Shown here: piece after piece, positions 36,307 through 45,129 of the stretch
Numbering within the stretch: position 1 is the first letter of the stretch
Layout: each line of letters begins with the position of its first letter
Source of the DNA: CAVXTT01 sp963764685
GTDB taxonomy: Bacteria; Bacteroidota; Ignavibacteria; Ignavibacteriales; Ignavibacteriaceae
Direction: 5' to 3'
DNA: 64,000 nucleotides
Assembly (NCBI GenBank): GCA_963764685.1
Contig: CAVXTT010000022.1
Location: forward strand, 200,799-264,798
Position numbers and translations under genes: made by a program
Notes under the pieces: model-generated
What the model was told of the DNA's origin: nothing
The model's database searches: none
Seen by the model: the letters and a program-made list of their open reading frames with translations, nothing else

Positions 36307-36543
36307 TTATCCTTTTATTTCCAATGTTGATTTTTTCCCATTCTTTGCAGCAATTGCGCCCAAAAGAATCCTCATAGATTCAATTGTCTTCCCTTTTTTC
36401 CCGATTACTTTTCCTACATCGGAGGGATTAACTGTCAAAGAATAATTTAAGGTTTTCTTATCATCCTGTGCATCCTCAAATACTTCTACCTGATCGGGAT
36501 AATCCACAAGATGCTTAACAATGAACTCCACGAATTCTTTCAT
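36307..36543 (-). CDS. khpA: KH-domain RNA-binding protein KhpA
   Basis: 78 residues: EFVEFIVKHLVDYPDQVEVF, then SLTVNPSDVGKVIGKKGKTI with the KH GxxG loop GKKG, and ILLGAIAAKNGKKSTLEIKG. KhpA family proteins bind RNA and often pair with KhpB. The place between rpsP and rimM is conserved in many phyla. Confidence 0.93.
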   Translation of the reverse strand: MKEFVEFIVKHLVDYPDQVEVFEDAQDDKKTLNYSLTVNPSDVGKVIGKKGKTIESMRILLGAIAAKNGKKSTLEIKG

Positions 36544-36610
36544 AGAAACAGCCTCCTATCGAACAATACGGGAGCTTTTATATATATATACGATTAAGAC
36601 CTAAGTCAGT

Positions 36611-37054
36611 TTATGCTGACGCAGGTTCTTCAGAAGCAGCGCCCTTAACTTCTGTCGTACCGGTTGAAATCTCTGCAGCGGGAGCTGTATCGGCTTTTTT
36701 CTTTTTTCCTGACTTCTTAGTAGTACCGGATGCCTCTTTAATTTTAGTCCAGTTTTCCATCTCTGCCTGAATCTTATCATCCGGCAATTTGCGTCGCATC
36801 AGTTCTCTTTTTAGAATAATTCCTTTTTGTCTGAGCAGACTTTTTACCGTATCGGTGGGCTGTGCACCGGCATTTAACCAGTACAGGGCTCTTTCTTCTT
36901 TTATTTCAACAGTATGCGGATTTGTCAATGGGTTATAAGTACCTATTGCTTCCAGGAATTTACCGTCACGCGGAGATCTTGCATCAGCAGCAACAACTTT
37001 ATAAATCGGCTGCTTCTTTTTTCCCATTCTTCTTAATCTTAACTTAACTGCCAA
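36611..37054 (-). CDS. rpsP: 30S ribosomal protein S16 with an extended tail
   Basis: 147 residues against about 80-90 for many bacterial S16 proteins. The core AVKLRLRRMGKKKQPIYKVV, ARSPRDGKFLEAIGTYNPLT and ALYWLNAGAQPTDTVKSLLR is normal. The extra 50-60 residues are basic then Ala/Glu/Thr-rich low-complexity sequence (GKKKKADTAPAAE, EEPASA). Long S16 tails are common in Bacteroidota relatives. The gene follows ffh and precedes khpA. Confidence 0.95.
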   Translation of the reverse strand: MAVKLRLRRMGKKKQPIYKVVAADARSPRDGKFLEAIGTYNPLTNPHTVEIKEERALYWLNAGAQPTDTVKSLLRQKGIILKRELMRRKLPDDKIQAEMENWTKIKEASGTTKKSGKKKKADTAPAAEISTGTTEVKGAASEEPASA

Positions 37055-37085
37055 GTTGGTTTAACCTCAATTTAGTTTTAAATTA

Positions 37086-38396
37086 TTAAATATAGTTTTT
37101 ACTTACACCTTTATTGCTAAGCATACTCATCATTTTCTGCATTTCACCAAATTGTTTAACCAGACGGTTAACATCCTGAATAGCTGGTACCGCTTCCTCT
37201 GGCAATTCTTTTCCGACGGCTGCCGTTAAGAATCTTTGGTGCAGACCTTTCCTCAGCAGTCATTGAATTAATGATAGCTTCAACTTTTACAAGTGCTTTA
37301 TCATCAATTTTGGCATTTTTTATCTGTGCCCCGATCCCGGGAATCATTCCCAGAAGGGATGATAAAGAACCCATTTTCTTAATCACTTTAATTTGCTTAA
37401 GAAAATCCTCAAAATCAAATTTATTTTTCCTTAATTTCTCTTCAAGTCTGTTTGCTTCCTCTTCATCAAACTCCATCTGGGCTTTTTCTACCAGGGAAAC
37501 TATATCTCCTTTTCCTAATATTCTGGATGCCAGCCTTTCGGGATAAAAGTTCTCAATAGCATTTAATTTTTCACCATTACTGATGAATTTTATAGGTTTT
37601 CCTACTACAGAACGTATAGATAAAGCTGCTCCTCCCCTTGCATCTCCGTCAAGTTTTGTAAGAACAATACCGTCATAATTAACCCGCTCATTGAAGGCTT
37701 TAGCTGAATTTACAGCATCCTGCCCTGTCATTGAGTCAACAACGAACAGAGACTTCTGAAGGTTTTAACAGATCCTTTATATCTGCTACTTCGGTCATCA
37801 TTTCTTCATCAACATGAAGCCGTCCGGCGGTATCTATAATAACAGTGTCAAAATGTCGTTCCCTGGCATAGGCAACGGACAGTTCGGCTGCTTTTACGTG
37901 CATCCTTCTCTTCTATTGAAAAAACCGGTACATCTATCTGCTGACCCAGCGTTTTAAGCTGCTCAATCGCAGCAGGACGATATACATCTGCAGCAGTTAA
38001 TAAAACTTTTCTCCGGTTTTCTTTAAGCTTCCGGGCTAACTTTGCGCTGAAAGTTGTTTTACCCGATCCCTGAAGACCTACTATCAATAATACCGATATT
38101 CCTGATCCATTCAGTTTTATTTCTGTATGGTCGCCACCAAGCAATGAAGTAAGTTCATCATAAATAATTTTGGTGATTAGCTGTCCCGGGGTAATTGAGG
38201 TCAGCACTTCCTGCCCCAGGGATTTCTGTGTTACATTATCAATAAAGTCTTTTGCAACACGGTAATTAACATCAGCATCAAGAAGTACCCGTCTGATATC
38301 TCTGAGCGTATCAGAAATGTTTTTCTCGGTTAGTTTGCCCTGTCCTGTTAGCTTTTTAAGGGAGGCTTCTAATTTTAATGTAAGGTCTTCAAACAT
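37086..38396 (-). CDS. ffh: Signal recognition particle GTPase Ffh, with three +1 frame breaks
   Basis: The reconstruction has 435 residues. The N domain (MFEDLTLKLEASLKKLTGQG) precedes the G domain with P-loop VGLQGSGKTTFSAKLA, DTAGRLHVDEEMM (read from the second frame), VVDSMTGQDAV and TKLDGDARGGAALSI. The M domain has MGSLSSLLGMIPGIG, KILNGSRRKRIA and QDVNRLVKQFGEMQKMMSM. SRP targets nascent membrane proteins. Breaks at about 37896-37900, 37749 and 37184-37186 each require one base to be skipped. The real stop is at 37086. An essential gene with three breaks points to sequence error. Confidence 0.93.
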
Positions 38397-38433
38397 CCTG
38401 TCATTTCCTGTTCATATTTATCAGCATTACTTA

Positions 38434-39308
38434 TTATCCTGTCTGAAGTGCATTCGCACCTGACACAATTTCAAGAATTTCCTTAGTAATTGCTGCCTGT
38501 CTTTCTTTATTATACTTAAGCTGTAGAGTTCTGATCAATTCTTTTGCATTGGTAGTAGCATTATCCATTGCAGTCATTCTTGCACCGAATTCCGAGGCAT
38601 TAGATTCAAGAAGTACTCTCCACATCTGGGCTTTTAGATGTTTGGGGAGGAGAAAGTTAAATACTGCTTTCTGATCCGGTTCAAAAATATAATCGGGTAA
38701 TCTTTCCTTTTCGCCGGCCTGTTCTACATAAGGAACCGGAAGGAATTGTTCTACTACAATTTTCTGCTGAATTATCGACTTAAACTCATTATAAACGATA
38801 ATATACTTTATCAAAAGTTCCTGCAAGGAAACTATTTATTAAATATTCAGTATATTTTAAGTGCCGATTCATAATTTAACGGAGAAAAAGTACTGGGTTA
38901 CTTCCTGCTATATTATAATCTCTCCTGCTGAAGAAATCCTGTCCTTTCTTCCCGGCACAAAATACGTGTACTATTGTATTCTGCTGAATATTTTCTTCAA
39001 CAATCTTTGCTGCTTCTTTAATAATATTGGTATTAAAAGCTCCGCATAATCCCCTGTCTGCAGTAACAACAACCAGGGCGATATTTTTAGCTTCTCTTTG
39101 CAGCAGGAATGGATTTTCAGCGCGGTCCTCTTCGGTTATAAGATGAGACAACATTTCTGCAATTCTCCTGGCATAAGGCCTGGCATTAATAATAGCTTCC
39201 TGTGCTCTTCTCAGTTTTGCAGCAGCTACCATTTTCATCGCCTTGGTTATCTGCTGTGTGCTTTTAACACCTTTAATTCTGTCTTTTTATATCCCGTAAT
39301 GTTGCCAT
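38434..39308 (-). CDS. atpG: ATP synthase gamma subunit, with four frame breaks
   Basis: The start is MATLRDIKR (ATG at 39308). One base must be skipped at about 39281 to read RRIKGVKSTQQITKAMKMVA. Further breaks lie at about 38899 (skip one), 38867-38875 (add one) and 38797-38803 (skip one), giving DKVYIVYNEFKSIIQQKIVV. The total is 290 residues, typical for the rotating central stalk of F1. The C-terminal helix (RMTAMDNATTNAKELIRTLQ) is conserved. The 5' end overlaps the annotated atpA end by 22 bases. Confidence 0.9.
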
Positions 39309-40869
39309 ACTAACTGGTTATCAGCTTTTTTGAATATCGAAGCAAATTCATCTGCAGCTTTTTTAATATCGGTGATTACATTATCATTAAGCTGCTTTTC
39401 TTTTTTAATAGATTCAAATACAGAATTATACTTTACTTCAATAAATTCAAGAATTTCTTTTTCAAATCTTTTTACATCTCTGATTGGTACTTCATCAAGA
39501 AACCCATTGGTACCAAGATAAATAATGACAACTTGTCTTTCAACCGGCACGGGTGCATACTGTCCCTGTTTAAGCAGTTCAACAAGCCTTGCACCTCTTG
39601 ACAAAGTTCTCTGTGTAGCTTTATCAAGATCAGAACCGAACTTTGCAAATGCTTCCAGTTCCCGGTACTGTGCGAGATCAAGTTTCAGACTACCTGCAAC
39701 TTTTTTCATGGCTTTAATCTGAGCATTACCGCCGACACGGGAAACTGATATACCGACGTTTATAGCAGGTCTTACACCGGCATTAAACAAATTTGATTCC
39801 AGATAGATCTGTCCGTCGGTAATGGAAATAACATTCGTAGGAATATAAGCTGAAACGTCACCCTGCTGGGTTTCAATTATCGGGAGTGCAGTAAGACTTC
39901 CGCCTCCCAGTTCTTCGCTTAGTTTTGATGCTCTCTCAAGAAGACGTGAATGCAAGATAAAAAACATCACCGGGATAAGCTTCACGTCCAGGAGGTCTTC
40001 TTAAGAAGCAGTGATAGTTCTCTGTAAGCAGCAGCCTGTTTTGAAAGATCATCATAAATAACAAGTGCGTGCTTTCCGTTATCCCTGAAAAATTCACCAA
40101 GAGTTGCGCCGGAATAAGGAGCAATAAACTGAAGAGGAGCAGGTTCAGAAGCCGCAGCAGCAATAACTGTTGTGTAAGGCATTGCACCGGATTCATTTAA
40201 TTTAGCAACAACCTGTGCAATTGTTGAACTCTTCTGTCCAATTGCAACATAAATACAATATACCGGTTTGATACCTAATTTAGCAGCTTCCTCGGTATGA
40301 GTATATTTTTGATTGATAATTGTATCTACAGCAACAGCTGTTTTGCCTGTCTGTCTGTCGCCAATAATCAGTTCTCTTTGTCCGCGGCCGATAGGAATCA
40401 TCGCATCAATAGCTGTAATTCCTGTCTGCAGAGGTTCTTTTACCGGCTGGCGTTGAATTACGCCAAGAGCTTTTCTTTCTATTGGTAAGAAATGTTTTGT
40501 GGAGATAGCCCCTTTGCCATCGATAGGAAGTCCTAGTGGATTTATAACTCTTCCGAGCATTTCATCACCAACAGGCATTGAGGTAACTCTTTTGGTTCTT
40601 TTAACCGTATCACCTTCTTTAACCAAGGTATAATCACCAAACATAACACAGCCAACGCTATCTTCTTCAAGATTCAGCACCATTCCAAAAACTTCATTTG
40701 GAAACTCTATAAGTTCTCCGGCCATAACTTTGGATAAACCATAAATTCTGGCAATACCATCTCCAACCTGGAGAACTGTCCCGACATCATAAATGTCCAT
40801 TTCACTCTCAAAACCGGAGAGTTGTCTTCTGAGTATTGCAGATATTTCATCAGGTCTAACTTCAGCCAT
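39287..40869 (-). CDS. atpA: ATP synthase alpha subunit, with two +1 frame breaks
   Basis: The reconstruction has 526 residues. It shows the alpha-subunit N-terminal barrel (VLQVGDGIARIYGLSKVMAG), P-loop [38 protein letters not shown] after skipping a base at about 40001-40004, and FYLHSRLLERASKL after skipping one at 39953. VISITDGQIYLE, FNAGVRPAINVGISVSRVGG (with the Arg finger) and the helical C-terminal domain follow. The very end is uncertain because an A-run near 39300 could hide an earlier stop. Confidence 0.93.
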
Positions 40870-40894
40870 AATATTATTCCTTGTAAAATTTCAT

Positions 40895-41446
40895 TTAGTT
40901 TAAAGCAGTTCCGGCAAGAAAATCTTTTTTAAGGAGTTCAAGTTGATGCCTTACGGAGGCATCATATACTGTATCATTTACCTTGGCTATAAATCCTCCT
41001 ATCATATTTTTATCAATAGTAAATTTCAGCCTTACTTTCTTACCAAGTTTTTCTTCAAATTTCTTTTTAAGCTCATCTGCCTGTCCCGGTGTGAACTCAT
41101 AAGCAGTTACAACAGAAACATTTTCTATACCGAGTTGTTCATCCCTTAGCTCAATAAATTTCTGCAGAATATTAACCATCTGCCCTTCTCTTCCCTTCTG
41201 CAGGATGAAACTTATAAAGTTCAGCAATTCAGGACTTATCTTTCCTTTAAAAACCTCAGTAAGGACCGAGTATTTAAGCTCAGTTTTAATAACGGGGTTA
41301 TTCAACATTCTGACCAGTTGAGGATTCCCGGTAAGTGTACCGTATACAAAATTAATTTCTTCTAAGAGAGAATCAGTGGATTTCTTTTCCAGAGATGATT
41401 CCAGCAGAGAGGTTGCGTATCTTAAGGAAACTTTATGATTGATCAT
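40895..41446 (-). CDS. atpH: ATP synthase delta subunit
   Basis: 183 residues. VSLRYATSLLESSLEKKSTD at the N-terminus and the C-terminal GGFIAKVNDTVYDASVRHQL match the delta (OSCP-like) subunit that links F1 to the peripheral stalk. The start codon overlaps the atpF stop by one base. Confidence 0.93.
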   Translation of the reverse strand: MINHKVSLRYATSLLESSLEKKSTDSLLEEINFVYGTLTGNPQLVRMLNNPVIKTELKYSVLTEVFKGKISPELLNFISFILQKGREGQMVNILQKFIELRDEQLGIENVSVVTAYEFTPGQADELKKKFEEKLGKKVRLKFTIDKNMIGGFIAKVNDTVYDASVRHQLELLKKDFLAGTALN

Positions 41447-41985
41447 CAGTTCTTGTTCAACTCATTTAAATAATTATTTACAATCCTGTTCTGGGCATCT
41501 TTGTTCAGGTTTTCCTTAAGTATCTTTTCAGCCGCTTTAATAGCAATATCAGCTACCTGTGTTTTCAGATCATTGAAAGCAGCTTCTTTTTTTCTGTCAA
41601 TTTCTGCAGAGGCATCATCAACCATCTTTTTTGCCTGCACTTTGCTTTCCTGAAGCATCTGGTCTTTTAATTTATCTGCATAAGCACGGCTCTGTTCAAT
41701 GATCTTTCTGGATTCTTCTTCAGCCCTGGCCAGATTCGCCTTATTTTCATCCATCAACCGCTGAGCTTCTTCTTTTGCTTTATCGGCTTTTTCAAGAGCT
41801 TCTTTAATGGCTTTTTCCCTTTGATCAAGGGCAGCCAGAATCGGTTTCCAGGCAACTTTTTTAAGGACCAGCATAAGAGCAATGAAAGTAATAACAGTCC
41901 AGAATATTAATCCCGGATTAACATCCAGCAATGTGCCATTACCTTCAGGTGCAACTGCCAGCACTCCATATATTGCAGCGAGCAT
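41446..41985 (-). CDS. atpF: ATP synthase subunit b
   Basis: 179 residues. A single membrane helix near the N-terminus (about 24-42, LIFWTVITFIALMLVLKKVA) with the characteristic 'aw.PI...L..R...I' segment that follows is succeeded by a long charged helix rich in Ala/Glu/Lys (about 50-165), the dimeric peripheral stalk of the synthase. Confidence 0.93.
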   Translation of the reverse strand: MLAAIYGVLAVAPEGNGTLLDVNPGLIFWTVITFIALMLVLKKVAWKPILAALDQREKAIKEALEKADKAKEEAQRLMDENKANLARAEEESRKIIEQSRAYADKLKDQMLQESKVQAKKMVDDASAEIDRKKEAAFNDLKTQVADIAIKAAEKILKENLNKDAQNRIVNNYLNELNKN

Positions 41986-42041
41986 CCTCTAATTCCTTTA
42001 TTAAATTATGAATGGGAGTTGGAGCTGAACTCCTGTTACAA

Positions 42042-42263
42042 TTAAGCTTTTAACGCCAATAAAATGCAAATAACGAGACCGAAGAAAGACATTCCTTCAA
42101 TAAGAGCAGCAGCAATGATCATTGATGTTCTGATAGGTCCTGCTGCTTCCGGTTGTCTTCCGCTTGCTTCCATTGCTGAACTGGCAAGTTTACCGATTCC
42201 AAGACCACCGCCGATTACTGTTAATCCGGCGCCGATACCTGCTGCTAACCAAGCTAGATCCAT
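42042..42263 (-). CDS. atpE: ATP synthase subunit c
   Basis: 73 residues forming two membrane helices joined by the polar loop EASGRQPEAAGPIRTSM. The proton- or ion-binding carboxylate is the Glu in AAALIEGMSFFGLVICILLA. The first helix contains the glycine-rich GAGLTVIGGGLGIGKLA. It forms the rotor ring. I cannot decide from this sequence alone between H+ and Na+ coupling; the usual Na+ signature residues are not evident. Confidence 0.95.
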   Translation of the reverse strand: MDLAWLAAGIGAGLTVIGGGLGIGKLASSAMEASGRQPEAAGPIRTSMIIAAALIEGMSFFGLVICILLALKA

Positions 42264-42297
42264 TTAAGTACTCCTGTTTATTTTATTGTAAGTTTTT

Positions 42298-43149
42298 TTA
42301 ATGTTCCTGATGTACTGCCATACCAATGAAAAGTGACGACAGCATTGTAAAAATATATGCCTGAATGAGTGCTACTAAAATTTCAAGCAGATAGATAAAA
42401 AGTGCAAATGAGATAGAAACCGGGGCAACAAAGATTGTCTGCATAAAAAATATTAATCCTATCAATGCCAGGATCACCGTATGCCCTGCAACCATATTTG
42501 CAAAAAGACGTATACACAATGCAAATGGCTTAGTTAATAACCCGAGTATCTCAACGGGTACCATTATTATAAGCATCCAGGAGGGGACTCCGGGAGGTAC
42601 TAATCCTTTAAAGTATCCGATCAAACCGTGGCTGCGGATTCCTCCGATCTGTGTAAAGGAGAAAGTAAATAAAGCCAGAGTTGCAGTCACTGCAATATTG
42701 CTTGTGAATGTAGATGCAAAAGGGATCAATCCCAGGAAGTTCCCGAACAGAATGAAAAAAAAGACGCTCAGCAGATATGGAAGGAACTTCTCATATCCGT
42801 GTCCGATAGTGGGTTTAGCTATCTCGTCTTTTACAAAGACAATGAATATTTCGAAAAATCCGGAAATACCTTTAGGAATCAGGGATTTTTTATAACGGCC
42901 TGCAACGACGGTAAATGTAAGCAGAACAAGAAAAGCCGCAAGCCACATAAATATTACGTGCTTTGTGGGAGTAATATCAATGCCGAATAATAATGGAAAC
43001 TGCGGTATGTGGATTTCTCCAAATGGCGCAAAGTCAAGAGTTCTGCTGTCCATAATATGATGAAGAATCCATTCGCTGTCGGTACCACCGGAATGAGATA
43101 AAGTATCACCGGCTGTGGTTAATGTATCAGTAATAGAGGCCGAGGGCAT
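42298..43149 (-). CDS. atpB: ATP synthase subunit a
   Basis: 283 residues with several membrane helices. The essential arginine lies in PFALCIRLFANMVAGHTVIL, and the last helix region is ILVALIQAYIFTMLSSLFIG, both invariant family blocks. There is a longer N-terminal region before the first helix (FPLLFGIDITPTKHVIFMWL), as is usual in Bacteroidota relatives. Confidence 0.94.
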   Translation of the reverse strand: MPSASITDTLTTAGDTLSHSGGTDSEWILHHIMDSRTLDFAPFGEIHIPQFPLLFGIDITPTKHVIFMWLAAFLVLLTFTVVAGRYKKSLIPKGISGFFEIFIVFVKDEIAKPTIGHGYEKFLPYLLSVFFFILFGNFLGLIPFASTFTSNIAVTATLALFTFSFTQIGGIRSHGLIGYFKGLVPPGVPSWMLIIMVPVEILGLLTKPFALCIRLFANMVAGHTVILALIGLIFFMQTIFVAPVSISFALFIYLLEILVALIQAYIFTMLSSLFIGMAVHQEH

Positions 43150-43161
43150 AAATATTCTGAA

Positions 43162-43542
43162 TTATTCGCTTTTCAGTTGATTCAGGTACAAAATTTCGGA
43201 TAATAAGTAGAAACTATAAAAAATAAAGATTATAAATATAAAGGAATTGGCTATATTTTCCAAGAATTTGAGTACCAGAAATACTGCTGTAAGCATTAAT
43301 AAGAGCCTCAGAACCATACCCCCCAAAAAGATAATCAGGAACACAGAATGGCTCTGATTTACCGAATATCTGATAGACAGATACCCTAAAAGAAAATTAA
43401 TTAAGGGGAGACTTATACCCAGAATGGCAGATAATAAGAAACTACTATCGAATAAACCTGAAATGAAAAGAATATATGTTATTAAGAGTAAAAGGATAGA
43501 AGAAAGAACAACTATCGGAATAAAATGTCTGATTAACCTCAT
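43162..43542 (-). CDS. ATP synthase-associated membrane protein (AtpI-like)
   Basis: 126 residues with four predicted membrane helices (about 8-28, 34-54, 68-90, 95-118). It lies 12 bases upstream of atpB and overlaps the preceding small gene by four bases, the position of AtpI-like accessory proteins that assist c-ring assembly or ion transport. Sequence similarity to AtpI is not strong by eye, so the assignment rests on topology and place. Confidence 0.6.
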   Translation of the reverse strand: MRLIRHFIPIVVLSSILLLLITYILFISGLFDSSFLLSAILGISLPLINFLLGYLSIRYSVNQSHSVFLIIFLGGMVLRLLLMLTAVFLVLKFLENIANSFIFIIFIFYSFYLLSEILYLNQLKSE

Positions 43543-43781
43543 TTATTCCTTTTTTTGTCAGCCTCCAGGACTGTTTTTATGAATGTATATAGTCCCAGGG
43601 CAATTCCAAGGAAAGCAAACACAAGCATCCAGAGAGGATCTGAGTTCATTTTTGAATCAATCCAGCGTCCTATAAAAAAAAAGGCAACTACTGTTACTGC
43701 TAATTGCATTCCGGACCCAAGATATGGGGCAACATCCCGGTAGTACTTAGAAATTTTGCCTAGATTTTTGTCCTCATCCAT
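43539..43781 (-). CDS. AtpZ/AtpI family small membrane protein
   Basis: 80 residues with two membrane helices. The pattern APYLGSGMQLAVTVVAFFFI, then GRWIDSKMNSDPLWMLVFAF and LGIALGLYTFIKTV matches the AtpZ-type 'F0F1 ATPase subunit' family (G.g.q.a....lg..lG..lD......p....g...G...g). It starts the ATP synthase operon and overlaps the next gene by four bases. Confidence 0.82.
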   Translation of the reverse strand: MDEDKNLGKISKYYRDVAPYLGSGMQLAVTVVAFFFIGRWIDSKMNSDPLWMLVFAFLGIALGLYTFIKTVLEADKKRNK

Positions 43782-43793
43782 CAGGGATTTGGT

Positions 43794-44177
43794 TTAAAAG
43801 ATAAGAGCAGGTTCCGGTTTGGGGGATCTAATTTGTCCGCCTGAACCCATGCTGCTCTTGCCGTCAAACATAGCACCGGCTTCAATAACCAATATTTTTG
43901 TTATAAGGTCTCCTTTGAGATTCGATTTAGCCTCAAGAACTACTTTTTCCCTGGCATTAAGTGAACCGTTAACAGTTCCACCTACATTTATCACCTCAGC
44001 CTTGATTTCCCCGTTAACTTCTCCCCCTTCACCTACAGTAACATTCCCTTCAGCTGTCATATCGCCATTCAGCCTGCCGTCAATTCTGACATTACCGTTG
44101 CTGGTTACTTTACCTTCAATATAAACCCCTGCGCTGATGATTGTAACTTCATCTTTTCCGTTTTCGCGTGTTTTCAA
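43794..44177 (-). CDS. Bactofilin family cytoskeletal protein
   Basis: 127 residues. The repetitive 'G.v.s.g.v.idG...G.......v.vgegg.v.G.i.a' pattern (GVYIEGKVTSNGNVRIDGRL, EGGEVNGEIKAEVINVGGTV) is the right-handed beta-helix of bactofilins, which polymerise without nucleotide and often position cell-wall enzymes. It sits 11 bases after a gene for an M23 endopeptidase, a frequent partnership, and 12 bases before the ATP synthase operon. Confidence 0.92.
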   Translation of the reverse strand: MKTRENGKDEVTIISAGVYIEGKVTSNGNVRIDGRLNGDMTAEGNVTVGEGGEVNGEIKAEVINVGGTVNGSLNAREKVVLEAKSNLKGDLITKILVIEAGAMFDGKSSMGSGGQIRSPKPEPALIF

Positions 44178-44188
44178 GTTGTACTCCT

Positions 44189-45022
44189 TTAATAATCAAT
44201 TAATAATTTTTTAGGATCCACCGGTTTTCCGCCGAGCCATATTTCGAAATGTAAATGAGGACCCGTTGTAACATCTCCGGTATTCCCGCTGAGAGCAATA
44301 AGTTCACCTTGGACTACTCTCTCTTTTTCTTTTTTTATTAAAAATGAACAATGCTTATATATGGATACATAATCTTCCGGATGACTGATAATTATTTTAT
44401 AACCATCATTTTCAGTATAATCGGCAAACAGAATATAACCATTTGCGGCAGCATAAACAGGTGTACCTGTTTTTACAATAAAATCCAGTCCTGTATGCCC
44501 CTTCTCAGGATAAAAATCCCTGCTGATGAATCCATTTACGGGTTTCCGGAAAAATATAGTCTTGTCTTCTTCTGTAATAATAGGCGAAAATAATTTTTTG
44601 AAAACTGCAAATATATTTCCACCAACATTAAGTTTATCTTTTTTTCGTTTTGGATTCGGGTCCGGATTAAATAACGTTGAGTCTGCAAGTTTAATTGCTG
44701 CCTGAAGTCTGCTGTTATAAACTCTCAAATTATGCAGTTCCTCTCCTACCTGTTTCAACTTTTCATCCAGCTGAGAAACCATCACCTTTTCTTTACCGCT
44801 AAGTCCCTGTTTATTAAACATTAAATTGTCGATGGGAGAGATCCTTAAGAACAAAAAACTAAGAAATCCTATTCCTGCGGTATAAATTGCAATAAATAAT
44901 ATAACCTGCAGCGATGAGAGTTTACGGGTTTTGAATTCCTTTGACGATCTTTCAGGAACGAGGAGGATATAGAAATTCCCGGCTTCTTTAATCCATTTTA
45001 CTATTTTCTTTATTTTTTTCAA
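44189..45022 (-). CDS. M23 family peptidoglycan endopeptidase
   Basis: 277 residues: a short cytoplasmic N-terminus, one membrane helix (about 38-62), a coiled-coil region (about 75-110), and a LytM domain with zinc motif GHTGLDF and GPHLHFEIWLGGKPVDPKKL. Members cleave peptide cross-links of the wall. All visible metal ligands are present, so it could be active. Followed by bactofilin, which may localise it. Confidence 0.9.
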   Translation of the reverse strand: MKKIKKIVKWIKEAGNFYILLVPERSSKEFKTRKLSSLQVILFIAIYTAGIGFLSFLFLRISPIDNLMFNKQGLSGKEKVMVSQLDEKLKQVGEELHNLRVYNSRLQAAIKLADSTLFNPDPNPKRKKDKLNVGGNIFAVFKKLFSPIITEEDKTIFFRKPVNGFISRDFYPEKGHTGLDFIVKTGTPVYAAANGYILFADYTENDGYKIIISHPEDYVSIYKHCSFLIKKEKERVVQGELIALSGNTGDVTTGPHLHFEIWLGGKPVDPKKLLIDY

Positions 45023-45129
45023 CTATCGCAGCCTTCTTTTAATTTCCTCAATGTCCTTGCGAACAATTTCTTTGGTCTGAATCATCTTTTGAAAAATAAA
45101 GATATTTTTCAAAAAAAAGCAAGGATTCT

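Noticed and set aside
45087..45114. Perfect 12-bp A/T-rich inverted repeat after the GT39-TPR gene
   Set aside because: On the minus strand the T-rich run precedes the stem instead of following it, and the stem is almost entirely A/T, so it is not a convincing terminator.
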